DNA of 32,917 nucleotides from Flemingiibacterium sp045632605 (GCA_045632605.1 JAZQXA010000073.1:1-32917), one strand, 5' to 3'. Positions 15,805-23,852 are shown, numbered from the stretch's first letter. Program-made: numbers and translations. Notes: generated by a model not told the origin, from the sequence alone.

Positions 15805-17253
15805 TTATTTGGATTTATCAAGCGCCGCAACATCATCGTTGAACTGAGCAATTGCCGCTTCAGATGCAGATTGGTACTGTCCGAGGTAGGATGAAAAGCT
15901 TCCGCCTCCCGAACCATGCATAATAAGATAGTGAGGGAAATAGAAAAGTCCACCCATATCACTAAAACCGAAATAATTTACGCCGGCATTGTAAGACACA
16001 CCATCAAAGATAATATCAAGCATTTCTTTCGATTCGGGATCACGTGTAAGCTTTTCTCCAAGCATAAGGTCATAGTAAGCATATCTTACATCATCACTAT
16101 AGTATGACAGAAGTTCGATAACTTTTCCGACCATATCAGTGTTCTGAACGGTCTTTGGTACGCACATAAGTCCCGACCAGTCGTTTGTGTAATAACCGTT
16201 CTGCGTCTTATCAAGCATAGGATACGGAAGTACACCAAATTCCAGATCGACCTCACGAAGAGCGTAAAGATACGCAATATTCGATATGTTAAAGAGCGAT
16301 CTTCCCTTTGAAATATCGATATACTGCTCGCTGGCAAAACACTCTTCCGCGTTTGAACCGATAACACCGTAAACATATGTATCTGCTCCATCAAGGAGCT
16401 GATCAAGCTTTTCAACCATCTGATATACACGTTCGTTATCGAATGCAAATTCAAATTCACCTTCAGCGTTTTGAGTTACCAGTTCAACGCCGCTTGAAAA
16501 GATAAACGAGTTACAAAACCAGTCATCGGATGTTGTCAAGCCGTATGTGTCAAATTCATTCCATCTTCCGTCACCGTCATCCTTTGTCGCCTTACTCATA
16601 AGATCCATCATCTTATCAATGGTCCACTCACCGTCGCGAACGAGCTGATATGGGTCTTCAAGATCGAGTTCCTCTATCATCTCCTTGTTAAAGAGTATGC
16701 AGTTAGGGTCAGAAAGCATATAATCGGAAACAGCATAATAATTATGGCCTCCAACGTTGAGTGCATCAAACGCCTGCTGATTCCACCATTCTGCGTTCAT
16801 GTTGATATCTTCAAAATCGTTGAAATCATAAAGCAACTTTTCTGTAATCATTGCAGAAAGACCTGCTATGCAGTGTGTAAGAAAAAGATGATATGTATCG
16901 TCCCCGGTCATAACGAGCTCCTGCATCTTTGTGCGGACATCGGCAATAGTTCCGGTTAGTGTATAACCGATTTCAACTCCAAGATGATCTTCAACAGCAA
17001 CCTCACGTTCGTAAAGTGCTTTTGTCATTGCATCCGTGCCTGCATCGTCTGCAAAGAAGTATCTCTGATACATTCCAAAATCAGGTGCATATATATTGAA
17101 AGGCAGTTCATAGTCAGATGCTTCTATTCCGGCTGGTTTATCGTCATTCTTATGCGTGCTGTTCTCATCTTTAATATTATTATTGACGCCACAGGCAGCA
17201 AATGACGTCAGCATAACTGCTGCCAGTAGTGCCGAAAGAATGCGTTTTTTCAT
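15805..17253 (-). CDS. Extracellular solute-binding lipoprotein 2 (sugar ABC transporter type)
   Basis: The 482-residue product starts at MKKRILSALL; an in-frame ATG 21 bases earlier overlaps the AGAGGAG ribosome binding site and is not used here. The lipobox is LTSFAACG. It is a close tandem paralogue of the gene at 14145, nearly identical through most of the chain. The two differ mainly near residues 300-325 (here DGADTYVYGVIGSNAEECFA) and near the C terminus (here DMGGLFYFPHYLIMHGSGGG), places where ligand contact would be plausible. It has its own promoter, embedded in the terminator of the sugar kinase gene, and its own probable terminator. It should capture a carbohydrate at the cell surface and hand it to a permease encoded elsewhere. 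Confidence 0.82.
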   Translation of the reverse strand: MKKRILSALLAAVMLTSFAACGVNNNIKDENSTHKNDDKPAGIEASDYELPFNIYAPDFGMYQRYFFADDAGTDAMTKALYEREVAVEDHLGVEIGYTLTGTIADVRTKMQELVMTGDDTYHLFLTHCIAGLSAMITEKLLYDFNDFEDINMNAEWWNQQAFDALNVGGHNYYAVSDYMLSDPNCILFNKEMIEELDLEDPYQLVRDGEWTIDKMMDLMSKATKDDGDGRWNEFDTYGLTTSDDWFCNSFIFSSGVELVTQNAEGEFEFAFDNERVYQMVEKLDQLLDGADTYVYGVIGSNAEECFASEQYIDISKGRSLFNISNIAYLYALREVDLEFGVLPYPMLDKTQNGYYTNDWSGLMCVPKTVQNTDMVGKVIELLSYYSDDVRYAYYDLMLGEKLTRDPESKEMLDIIFDGVSYNAGVNYFGFSDMGGLFYFPHYLIMHGSGGGSFSSYLGQYQSASEAAIAQFNDDVAALDKSK

Positions 17254-17282
17254 GCTTATCTCCTCTTCATTCACAAAAATTC

Positions 17283-17336
17283 GCGGCTATTTGATTTAAC
17301 CACCGTAATTATAACAAAATCGGTTGGGAGTGTCAA
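17283..17336 (-). promoter_or_regulatory. Promoter with operator-like inverted repeat, solute-binding protein 2
   Basis: Perfect TTGACA (17331-17336), 17-base spacer and TATAAT (17308-17313). Four bases downstream GTGGTTA (17297-17303) and TAGCCGC (17283-17289) form seven pairs with two G-T, loop seven bases. The -35 box lies inside the loop of the preceding terminator hairpin. Confidence 0.8.
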
Positions 17337-17353
17337 TATACCCAACCGATTTT
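17316..17353 (-). terminator. Sugar kinase terminator overlapping the next promoter
   Basis: AAAATCGGTTGGG (17341-17353 on the minus strand) pairs perfectly with CCCAACCGATTTT (17316-17328) over 13 pairs. The 12-base loop holds the TTGACA box of the following gene, and the 3' arm plus GT is exactly its 17-base promoter spacer. Confidence 0.88.
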
Positions 17354-17386
17354 AAAATATAACAATTTGTGATATGTTATAGAGTC

Positions 17387-18343
17387 TTACTGAAACTGCT
17401 TTGCAAGCTCACGGAGCTTCGAAAGTTCCTCAATGCCGCTTGTGGCATCAGGAGTACGCAGTGATGCCATTGCGGAAATCTGCGCATATTCAAGTATTTC
17501 GTCATCGGAAACACCATTGTATATACCGAGAAGCGCACCGGCACAGAATGCGTCACCGGCACCTGTTTTACCCTTGATAAAGTCACGTGGAACATTAACT
17601 GATGGCATAGTGGTATACGATGTACGTGTCTTGCAGATACCGAGCATCGGCATATGAATGATAACTCTTTCGCGAACACCCATTTCAAGAAGCTTATCTG
17701 CGATAGCTTTGAGATTTTCCTCTGTAGGCTCGATTCCGGTGATATTTCCGGCTTCGGTTTCGTTAATGATGAGGTTATCAACATAAGGCAGGCAAGGAAT
17801 AACTAGAGAATAGCGGTCTGAACTTTCACTTACAAGGTCGATTGAGGTTGAGATGCCGCGGTTCTTTGCCTCTTTGAGAATTTTAAGACCGTCGCCGTTA
17901 TCAACCTTATCGAGAAGAAGGAAATAGCCGAGGTGAAGAATTTTTGCCTTAAGCGTGTCCCACGGAATATCGTCATAACCGAAATCCGCGCTTGCGCCGG
18001 GATATGTAAAGAATGTGCGCTGACCGCCGATGATACTCATAACATCTGTAAAGCTTGTTTTTTCATCGGTAAAGGTTACCGCAGAGGTATCGAGTCCGTT
18101 TGCTTTCATGGTTTCGAGAGCAAAGCGTCCCTCCTCGTCGTTTCCGAGCTTGCAGAGAGCATACACATCAAGAGCGGGAGCAAGCTTTTTGAGGTCGATA
18201 CCGTCGTTTAAAACAAGTCCTCCAACCGCTGTGTTGATAGACATGATTTTTGTGAGTTCACCCACTCCGGGATATGCTCCGATACCGTAAATTTTGTCAA
18301 CGATAGCTGTACCTGCTACCGCAATTCCCTTGCGTTCGTTCAT
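17387..18343 (-). CDS. PfkB-family carbohydrate kinase
   Basis: The 318-residue protein belongs to the ribokinase/PfkB family, which transfers phosphate from ATP to a sugar or nucleoside hydroxyl in the cytoplasm. The C-terminal signature KGKTGAGDAFCAGALLGIY (about residues 252-270) contains the catalytic aspartate in GAGD and the anion hole. The N-terminal part has IAVAGTAIVDKI and a GGLVLNDGIDLKKL block in place of the usual GG-N-A--L segment. NETEAGNITG (about 190-200) is the expected family loop. Length is normal. The substrate cannot be told; fructose, ribose, a deoxy- or keto-sugar are all possible. GGAGGAA lies eight bases before the ATG. It is a single-gene unit between a consensus promoter and a terminator, set among sugar-uptake genes. 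Confidence 0.88.
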   Translation of the reverse strand: MNERKGIAVAGTAIVDKIYGIGAYPGVGELTKIMSINTAVGGLVLNDGIDLKKLAPALDVYALCKLGNDEEGRFALETMKANGLDTSAVTFTDEKTSFTDVMSIIGGQRTFFTYPGASADFGYDDIPWDTLKAKILHLGYFLLLDKVDNGDGLKILKEAKNRGISTSIDLVSESSDRYSLVIPCLPYVDNLIINETEAGNITGIEPTEENLKAIADKLLEMGVRERVIIHMPMLGICKTRTSYTTMPSVNVPRDFIKGKTGAGDAFCAGALLGIYNGVSDDEILEYAQISAMASLRTPDATSGIEELSKLRELAKQFQ

Positions 18344-18389
18344 AATATATTCCTCCTGAAAGATATTAATTTATAACATTCATGGATTT

Positions 18390-18418
18390 ATTATACAATA
18401 TTTTTCTCTGTTTGTCAA
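18390..18418 (-). promoter_or_regulatory. Promoter of the PfkB-family kinase
   Basis: TTGACA (18413-18418), 17-base spacer, TATAAT (18390-18395), all consensus. Predicted start is about 40 bases before the ATG. It lacks the inverted repeat found at the neighbouring lipoprotein promoters. Confidence 0.85.
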
Positions 18419-18503
18419 CGAGGTTATAAAACTTTATTTAAAACTCTACTACAAAGCGATTTTTACCCAAAAACGTAAAAAGACATCTCTAAAATGGAGA
18501 TTT

Positions 18504-18537
18504 AATTGAAAAAGCACTTGCCGAAGCAAGTGCTTTT
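18504..18537 (-). terminator. tRNA-Leu terminator with UUCG tetraloop
   Basis: AAAAGCACTTGC and GCAAGTGCTTTT (arms 18526-18537 and 18510-18521 on the minus strand) close a C(TTCG)G tetraloop and end in five T. It starts three bases after the tRNA CCA. Confidence 0.93.
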
Positions 18538-18539
18538 TT

Positions 18540-18626
18540 TGGTGCGGGTAAAAGGACTTGAACCTTCACGAAGTTGCCCCCACTAGAACCTGAATCTAGC
18601 GCGTCTGCCAATTCCGCCATACCCGC
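18540..18626 (-). tRNA. tRNA-Leu (anticodon CAG)
   Basis: On the minus strand GCGGGTA (18620-18626) pairs with TACCCGC (18544-18550), followed by A and an encoded CCA. The anticodon stem CTAGA/TCTAG closes the loop TTCAGGT, giving anticodon CAG. A long variable arm and the T-loop TTCAAGT mark a class II leucine tRNA, 87 bases with CCA. It is transcribed alone from its own promoter. Confidence 0.95.
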
Positions 18627-18628
18627 AT

Positions 18629-18687
18629 ATATATAGGTCACCAATTGATGACCTATATATAATATCATATTACATTTAGTTTGTCAA
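18629..18687 (-). promoter_or_regulatory. tRNA-Leu promoter with 12-bp inverted repeat at the start site
   Basis: TTGACA (18682-18687), 17-base spacer, TATTAT (18659-18664). A perfect 12-pair inverted repeat, ATATATAGGTCA (18629-18640) and TGACCTATATAT (18649-18660), loop CCAATTGA, covers the end of the -10, the start site and the whole leader up to two bases from the mature tRNA end. It may help 5' processing or act as an operator. Confidence 0.75.
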
Positions 18688-18761
18688 GGGGTTTTAAATA
18701 AAAATTTCACTTTAACAGTTATATCAAGCATTTTTACCCCTTTTTATCTTAACTGATTTGG

Positions 18762-20102
18762 TTACATCAGCGTAATTTCTCCCACTGTGTAAAATTCGCC
18801 GTCACGCTCTGCATTTGTGGCAAAATAAACAACATCTGCATGAGGGCTTACAAGTCCAATCTGCAACTTATACTTTCCTGACGGCATATTATTTTTGAGC
18901 TCGGCACGGAGATTTAACGTGTGATCTCCCGGCAGCCATTCGCGATTGTTTACCGACTGCTCAAATTCATAGACACCATTGTCCGATTTAAGGCGAAGAA
19001 CGGTTTTCATCGGCTGATAACACGGTGCTACACCGACATTTGAAAGCTTCACTGTGACAGACGCAAGGTCATCGACTTGTACATTCTCGGGAAAAGCAAC
19101 GGAATTTAAAGTATAGTGATATCCCATTCTGGAAATCCAATATTCACATTTATCCTTCCATTCATACGGAATCGGGATAGATTTCGGATTAAATGAGCTT
19201 ATATGCCACTCAAGGGTTTTGTCGATGATCGGGTCGATATCCCACCCCTGTCTTTTCCATTCGCAAAGCCACCAATAGGCTTCAAATGAAACCGGTGCGA
19301 GCTTCCACTGGTCGGGCATTCTTGCAACCTTCGGCGGATAATAATCCTCGGTGTGCGGTGGGTGACCGAGACCGTCACCTCTCCATCCTACATTAGTGTA
19401 TTTTCTTGCATACTCAATGAGCTCCGGGCGCGCGATCTGGGTGAAGAGCTGTGTATTAGGGAATGCTGCGGCATATGTATCAACTATAGTCTTGAAAAGG
19501 TCGTCGGGATAAAGCTCAAGTTTATGTCCCTCTCCCCATGAGCCCGGCATTGAAACATCTATTGCATAAAACCACGGGTCTGAATCGAAACGCTCACCGA
19601 TTGCTGTGACTGCTTTAAGGAAAAGCTCCATGAAAAGCGGATCGGTCGGCGAATCCTTGAGCCTTTCCATCGGAGGACGTACCGGACAGTCGACAATCTT
19701 TTTGAGCCATTCGGGAACATCATCCTCTGCTCTTGTTGAATGCGGCATCAGGCGAAATATAAGTGCCTGCTTGTGTGCTTTAGCCTCGTTGAGAATATCG
19801 TCGATAAATTTATAGTTGTAAACACCCTGCTCCGGCTCAAATTCTTTCCAAAGCACTCGGATATAAACTACAGTGCTGTCGGGATACCAGCCTTCATTTC
19901 TTCCGTTTTCTTCTGCATCGGCGGAAACGGGATAGCACTCTACTCTTTCTGTTTCTGTATATTTATTCTCCGGCTTTACAACGATGTCTGAGTACATCTT
20001 TTCATTGCGGAAATGCTGAAACGACATAAATCCGATATACGGATTCAGTCCTTCCTCTGTGCGATATTCAAAAGAGTTTATTTTTGTTGGAATTCTAAGC
20101 AT
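18762..20102 (-). CDS. Putative glycoside hydrolase, DUF4832/GH42-like barrel with C-terminal beta-sandwich
   Basis: The 446-residue product has no signal peptide. It opens with LNPYIGFMSFQHF, a form of the NP-GF start seen in DUF4832 and beta-galactosidase-like barrels. Then come VVYIRVLWKEFEPEQGVYNY (about residues 75-95), the usual strand beta-3 pattern of such enzymes, and SMPGSWGEGH (about 185-195), like the G-WGEWH motif of DUF4832 proteins. From about residue 335 a beta-sandwich (VTVKLSNVGVAPCY, LQIGLV) follows. This suggests a sugar-cleaving enzyme acting in the cytoplasm, but substrate and catalytic residues are not established. AAAGGGA precedes the ATG. It starts 20 bases after the PrsA-like gene and is probably co-transcribed with it. 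Confidence 0.6.
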   Translation of the reverse strand: MLRIPTKINSFEYRTEEGLNPYIGFMSFQHFRNEKMYSDIVVKPENKYTETERVECYPVSADAEENGRNEGWYPDSTVVYIRVLWKEFEPEQGVYNYKFIDDILNEAKAHKQALIFRLMPHSTRAEDDVPEWLKKIVDCPVRPPMERLKDSPTDPLFMELFLKAVTAIGERFDSDPWFYAIDVSMPGSWGEGHKLELYPDDLFKTIVDTYAAAFPNTQLFTQIARPELIEYARKYTNVGWRGDGLGHPPHTEDYYPPKVARMPDQWKLAPVSFEAYWWLCEWKRQGWDIDPIIDKTLEWHISSFNPKSIPIPYEWKDKCEYWISRMGYHYTLNSVAFPENVQVDDLASVTVKLSNVGVAPCYQPMKTVLRLKSDNGVYEFEQSVNNREWLPGDHTLNLRAELKNNMPSGKYKLQIGLVSPHADVVYFATNAERDGEFYTVGEITLM

Positions 20103-20122
20103 GATATTTCCCTTTCAAAAGT

Positions 20123-21076
20123 TTACGATATTTCTTCAATACTTAATTTTTCTCCGTATGAAGTATACTCAACCGTAAGTGAGTCGATTACTTCATAAAG
20201 TTCCTTTGTATACATGGCTGAAACATAACGCTCGGTGATATCTTCTCTTATTTCTTCCATATACGCCGTATCCTTTTCACAGCGGATGACTATGTGAAAA
20301 CCATACACCGATTCTATTATCTCACTAATCTGTCCATCGTCAAGTGCTGTTGCCGCCTGCCAGATATATTCGGGCATTTCATACTCGGTTGTATAATAGC
20401 CGTGTTCTGGCGACATTTCGGCCTCATTATATGAAGAATATTTTCTCATAACCGCTGCTGAATCGGCACCATCTTTTAAAGCGTTATATGCTTCGAGCGC
20501 TCGGTTATATACATAATCACGTGTTTCCACACTTGGGTTCTCAAGGTATATTTCCTTTATGCAAAGAAGCTCGTCACCTGCCATCAGCGCATCTATTGTC
20601 GCATCATCCTTCTTTATAGCACCTGCCTCCACCATTTTATCCATGGTTCTGTAAACAAGTGTAGTATCCTTCTGCATTTCTCGAAAAAGCTCATCTGTCA
20701 TGTAATACTCTTCAAGCGATGCCTTATACGTAGCTTCATCGTTATAACATTCCTCTGCGATATATGATGCGACATAAGCTTCAACCTGCGCCTCATCGTC
20801 ATCAGTGAGTACAGCACCATATTTCTCAGCCAGTGCTGCAATTGCCGCACTTCTTTTGGCGTTTTCCTCGGTGAGTGATTTTAATTCTTCAATCTGCTTT
20901 TCATCAAGAGCTTCCACTCCGTCAAAGCTGTCGCGTTTATTGTTGAGTACATAATAACGGTATTCATCATATCCGACATCTGATGTACCAACTTTCATGA
21001 CGGTCTTTTCGCCACATGATGTTACACTCATACACAGTACTGCGGCAAGTATTAATGCCGATATCCTTTTTTTCAT
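20123..21076 (-). CDS. PrsA/SurA-like peptidyl-prolyl isomerase lipoprotein
   Basis: The 317-residue product has a lipoprotein signal with lipobox SVTSCG (cysteine at about 21), so it should sit on the outer face of the membrane and help fold exported proteins. An N-terminal helical chaperone-like region (TVMKVGTSDVGYDEYRYYV, then a long charged helical stretch) is followed by a parvulin-type domain at about 175-265: ASIVKEIY-like CIKEIYLEN, KYSSYNEAEMSPEHGYYTTE, ALDDGQISEIIESVYGFHIV. The last block is the conserved end of the PpiC domain. Exported multimodule proteins in this window would be natural clients. GGAGA lies six bases before the ATG. The gene leads a two-gene unit with the DUF4832-like gene. 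Confidence 0.8.
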   Translation of the reverse strand: MKKRISALILAAVLCMSVTSCGEKTVMKVGTSDVGYDEYRYYVLNNKRDSFDGVEALDEKQIEELKSLTEENAKRSAAIAALAEKYGAVLTDDDEAQVEAYVASYIAEECYNDEATYKASLEEYYMTDELFREMQKDTTLVYRTMDKMVEAGAIKKDDATIDALMAGDELLCIKEIYLENPSVETRDYVYNRALEAYNALKDGADSAAVMRKYSSYNEAEMSPEHGYYTTEYEMPEYIWQAATALDDGQISEIIESVYGFHIVIRCEKDTAYMEEIREDITERYVSAMYTKELYEVIDSLTVEYTSYGEKLSIEEIS

Positions 21077-21130
21077 AACGGTTCTCCACTGTATTTTATT
21101 GAGAAGGCGGATTTATCCGTCTTTTTTGTT

Positions 21131-21149
21131 ATTATACAGCACAATTGTG
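21131..21149 (-). promoter_or_regulatory. prsA-like gene promoter, -10 box with adjacent palindrome
   Basis: TATAAT (21131-21136 on the minus strand) lies about 54 bases before the ATG. No good -35 hexamer is seen at 16-18 bases. The spacer holds a perfect palindrome CACAATTGTG (21140-21149), which could be an operator or activator site. Confidence 0.5.
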
Positions 21150-21255
21150 ACGTGTGTGTGAAGAATCCAAAACAAATTACAAATACAAACATTATTTTTT
21201 GTTTTTTCTGCCGCTTCGTCGCGGTACCTTTTGGTGTGCAGAGATATTGTAGCTG

Positions 21256-21264
21256 TGTTATACT
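21256..21264 (+). promoter_or_regulatory. Possible promoter of the phage cassette (extended -10)
   Basis: TGTTATACT is an extended -10 element (TG-n-TATACT) 32 bases before the terminase small subunit ATG. No convincing -35 box is visible. Confidence 0.45.
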
Positions 21265-21295
21265 ACCGACAGCAAACCGAGAAAGGATGGCTTAA

Positions 21296-21625
21296 ATGGC
21301 AAAATTCGCCACAGGAAAAAAACTGATTTCAAAAATAAAAGAATATATCGACAGTTGTCACAACCCGGATCCGAAAAAATCGGCATTTGCAAATGTAGCC
21401 GGTTTCTGCCGATTCGCCGGGATATCGGTTAACGAATTCTACAGGCTCAAAAAGGAATTCCCCACCGAATTTGAAAACGCAGGGGCTTACTTTGAGGATG
21501 CGGCTCTTAATTCAAACGCAACCGCTACACTGGTCGGTATGTATTTAAGAGAGTACGGCTTCTGGGGTACTCCGGTTGAAGACGAGGTTATCTGTGACCA
21601 TGATATGGTTGCGGATGGCATTTAA
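21296..21625 (+). CDS. Putative phage terminase small subunit
   Basis: The 109-residue protein is small, basic at its N terminus and mostly helical, with FCRFAGISVNEFYRLKKEFP (about residues 37-56) looking like a helix-turn-helix. This matches P22-type small terminase or DNA-packaging proteins, which recognise phage DNA and regulate the large subunit. The assignment depends mostly on its place: it directly precedes the terminase large subunit, and its stop codon lies next to the ribosome binding site of that gene. GAAAGGA stands eight bases before the ATG. Confidence 0.65.
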   Translation: MAKFATGKKLISKIKEYIDSCHNPDPKKSAFANVAGFCRFAGISVNEFYRLKKEFPTEFENAGAYFEDAALNSNATATLVGMYLREYGFWGTPVEDEVICDHDMVADGI

Positions 21626-21637
21626 GGAGGTATTACC

Positions 21638-22912
21638 TTGTATCTGCACGGTAAACCGAATGAAAAGCAAGCGGAATTTTTTCGTTCCACCGCACATTTT
21701 ACCGCATACGGCGGTGCGAGAGGCGGAGGCAAGAGCTGGGCGCTTCGGCGCAAACTTATTCTTCTCTGTCTGCGGTATCCTGGTATTCACTGCTTGATTA
21801 TCCGTCGGACGCTCAAAGATTTAACAGACAATCACGTTGAACCTCTGCTTCGCGAAATCGGAAAATCGGTTTCCTATTCTGCAGGTGCACGTGTATTCCG
21901 CTTCAAAAACGGCAGTCGAATTGACCTCGGTTATCTCGCTCACGACTCTGACACAACACATTATCAGGGTCAGGAATATGACATTATTGCTATTGACGAA
22001 GCCACGCAATTTACCGAATATCAATTCGCCGCACTGAAAGGCTCGCTTCGAGGTGTTGGAAAATTTCCGAGACGGATGTATCTCACCTGTAATCCCGGCG
22101 GTGTCGGTCATGCGTGGGTAAAACGCCTTTTCATCGACCGTGATTTCCGCGAGGGAGAGCGTCCCGAGGATTATAGATTCATACGTGCTTCGGTTTGGGA
22201 CAACAAGGTTCTTACGGAGCGCGATCCCGAATATATTCACAGTCTTGAAAGTCTGCCTGAACAGCTTCGTGCCGCCTGGCTCGAGGGGCGTTGGGATTTA
22301 TTCGAGGGACAATTTTTCCCAGAGTTTTCTCGTGATAAACACATCATAAAACCATATGAGCTATATGTAAATCGTTACTTTGCCGCGTTTGACTACGGCT
22401 TTGACCGCTTTGCTCTGCTTATTTTGGCAATTGACGGCGAAACACTCTATGTCACGCGTGAATATTGCCGTTCGGGCTTGACTTTAAGCGAGGCGGGCGA
22501 AGCTCTTGCGTCAGTCTGTCGTGAAGAACGTGCGCTCGGTCATGATATCACATATGCTGTGGCTTCACCTGATCTCTGGAACCGACGTCAGGACAGTGGC
22601 TACAGCGGTGTCGAAATCATCTCAAGAGTTACCGGTACCCCGTCGCTGATAAGAGCCGACAACAGACGAATTCCCGGGTGGCGTGCTCTCCGCGAAAAGC
22701 TTGACGGAAATCTGAAAATTTTCTCTGGATGTGACGAGCTTATTCGTTCAATGGAGGCTCTGCAGTTTGACAAAAGGATTTCGGAAGATGCTGCAAACGA
22801 ACCGCATGAGGTTACTCACGCCCCCGAAGCACTGCGTTATGCGGTCATGTCGCGCTCGGATTCCGAGGTTACAGTTACGCAGTCCCGTGACGTTGACTTT
22901 GCTTTATATTAA
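21638..22912 (+). CDS. Phage terminase large subunit
   Basis: The 424-residue packaging motor has an N-terminal ATPase with Walker A GGARGGGKS (residues 25-33), Walker B IIAIDEA (about 116-122) and coupling motif TCNPGG (about 150). The C-terminal nuclease half has acidic residues in FDYGFDRFA (about 250), SPDLWNR (about 310) and near EPHEVTHAPEALRYAV. It drives DNA into the prohead and cuts it. All motifs are intact. The start is a TTG seven bases after AAGGAGG, which overlaps the end of the small subunit gene; no ATG fits the Walker A spacing. Confidence 0.93.
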   Translation: MYLHGKPNEKQAEFFRSTAHFTAYGGARGGGKSWALRRKLILLCLRYPGIHCLIIRRTLKDLTDNHVEPLLREIGKSVSYSAGARVFRFKNGSRIDLGYLAHDSDTTHYQGQEYDIIAIDEATQFTEYQFAALKGSLRGVGKFPRRMYLTCNPGGVGHAWVKRLFIDRDFREGERPEDYRFIRASVWDNKVLTERDPEYIHSLESLPEQLRAAWLEGRWDLFEGQFFPEFSRDKHIIKPYELYVNRYFAAFDYGFDRFALLILAIDGETLYVTREYCRSGLTLSEAGEALASVCREERALGHDITYAVASPDLWNRRQDSGYSGVEIISRVTGTPSLIRADNRRIPGWRALREKLDGNLKIFSGCDELIRSMEALQFDKRISEDAANEPHEVTHAPEALRYAVMSRSDSEVTVTQSRDVDFALY

Positions 22913-22983
22913 CGTATATTTTCGCACGGTTTTCCGGAGACCGGCGATCATATAAATATTATATTTTTTGGAGGATTCTAAAA

Positions 22984-23811
22984 ATGGCAATCACTTCTTT
23001 TATTCCCACAGTCTGGAGCGAAACTCTCCTCACACAGCTTGACCGCGAGTATATCGGTGTAAGAAACTGCAACCGTGACTTCGAAGGCGACATTAAGGAT
23101 AAGGGTTCGTCCGTTAAAATCGGCGGCATCGGAAACATTTCTGTTTTCAACTATACAAAGGATGCAGACATGAACTCCCCCGAAGCTCTCAGCGATTCCG
23201 CTATGACTCTCACTATTGATCAGGCAAAGGCATTCAATTTCCAGATTGACGATATTGACCGTGCACAGTCACAGCCAAAGCTCATGCAGGCCGCTATGGG
23301 CCAGGCTGCTGCAGCTCTTGCTGATGTTGCGGACAAATATGTTTATTCGCTTTACAGCGAGGCTGACGAAGACAATATCATCACTGTTAATACCTTCGAT
23401 GTTGATTCTGCTATTGACCTCATCGTAGATGCACGTCAGAAGCTTCTCGCAAACGGTATCAACAGCAATATTCCCACCGCACTTGAGGTAACTCCCGAGG
23501 TTGCGGCAGTTCTTCTCCGTGCAAAGATCCTTAATGCATCCGACAATATTGGTGCGGTTGAAAACGGTATGCTCGGAAAGCTGATCGGCTTTGACATTTA
23601 CGTTTCTCCGAATGTCGTTAAGGCAGACGGTCACCATAAGTGCCTCGCACGTACAAAGCGTGCAGTTGCCTTTGCTGAACAGCTCAACGAGGTTGAGGCT
23701 TACCGCCCCGAATCGAGATTTGCTGATGCTCTCAAGGGTCTTCACCTCTACGGCGCAAAGATCGTTTATCCCTCTGAATATATTGTTCTCAACATCGGTC
23801 TTGGCGCATAA
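22984..23811 (+). CDS. Phage major capsid protein, P22 coat-like
   Basis: The 275-residue protein starts MAITSFIPTVWSETLLTQLD and carries GSSVKIGGIGNISVFNYTKD (about residues 40-60) and AKAFNFQIDDIDRAQSQ (about 82-98). This opening is characteristic of P22-like coat proteins with the HK97 fold in many Firmicute phages. It would form the shell hexamers and pentamers; as in P22, no maturation protease gene is present. It is shorter than P22 coat (430 residues), so it probably lacks the inserted I-domain. GGAGG lies nine bases before the ATG. A strong stem-loop follows its stop codon. Confidence 0.87.
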   Translation: MAITSFIPTVWSETLLTQLDREYIGVRNCNRDFEGDIKDKGSSVKIGGIGNISVFNYTKDADMNSPEALSDSAMTLTIDQAKAFNFQIDDIDRAQSQPKLMQAAMGQAAAALADVADKYVYSLYSEADEDNIITVNTFDVDSAIDLIVDARQKLLANGINSNIPTALEVTPEVAAVLLRAKILNASDNIGAVENGMLGKLIGFDIYVSPNVVKADGHHKCLARTKRAVAFAEQLNEVEAYRPESRFADALKGLHLYGAKIVYPSEYIVLNIGLGA

Positions 23812-23818
23812 ATTCACG

Positions 23819-23852
23819 CCGAAGCAGCAGGGGGAATCCCTTGCTGCTTCGG
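23819..23852 (+). other. Stem-loop directly after the capsid gene
   Basis: CCGAAGCAGC (23819-23828) pairs with GCTGCTTCGG (23843-23852), extended inwards by AGGG/CCCT with one bulged T, giving about 14 pairs around a GGAAT loop. No T-run follows, so it is more likely an mRNA-stabilising or attenuating hairpin that favours capsid expression than a full terminator. Confidence 0.65.

Noticed and set aside
18540..18626. tRNA-Leu as an attachment site for the phage cassette
   Set aside because: It is 2.7 kb from the cassette with two host genes between, and I found no copy of its 3' end near 21.2 or 27.9 kb.
21104..21130. Hairpin GGCGGAT/ATCCGTC followed by TTTTTT reading rightwards
   Set aside because: It looks like a rightward terminator, but no rightward gene ends here; it lies in the leader of the PrsA-like gene. 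It may stop antisense transcription, but I cannot support a role.
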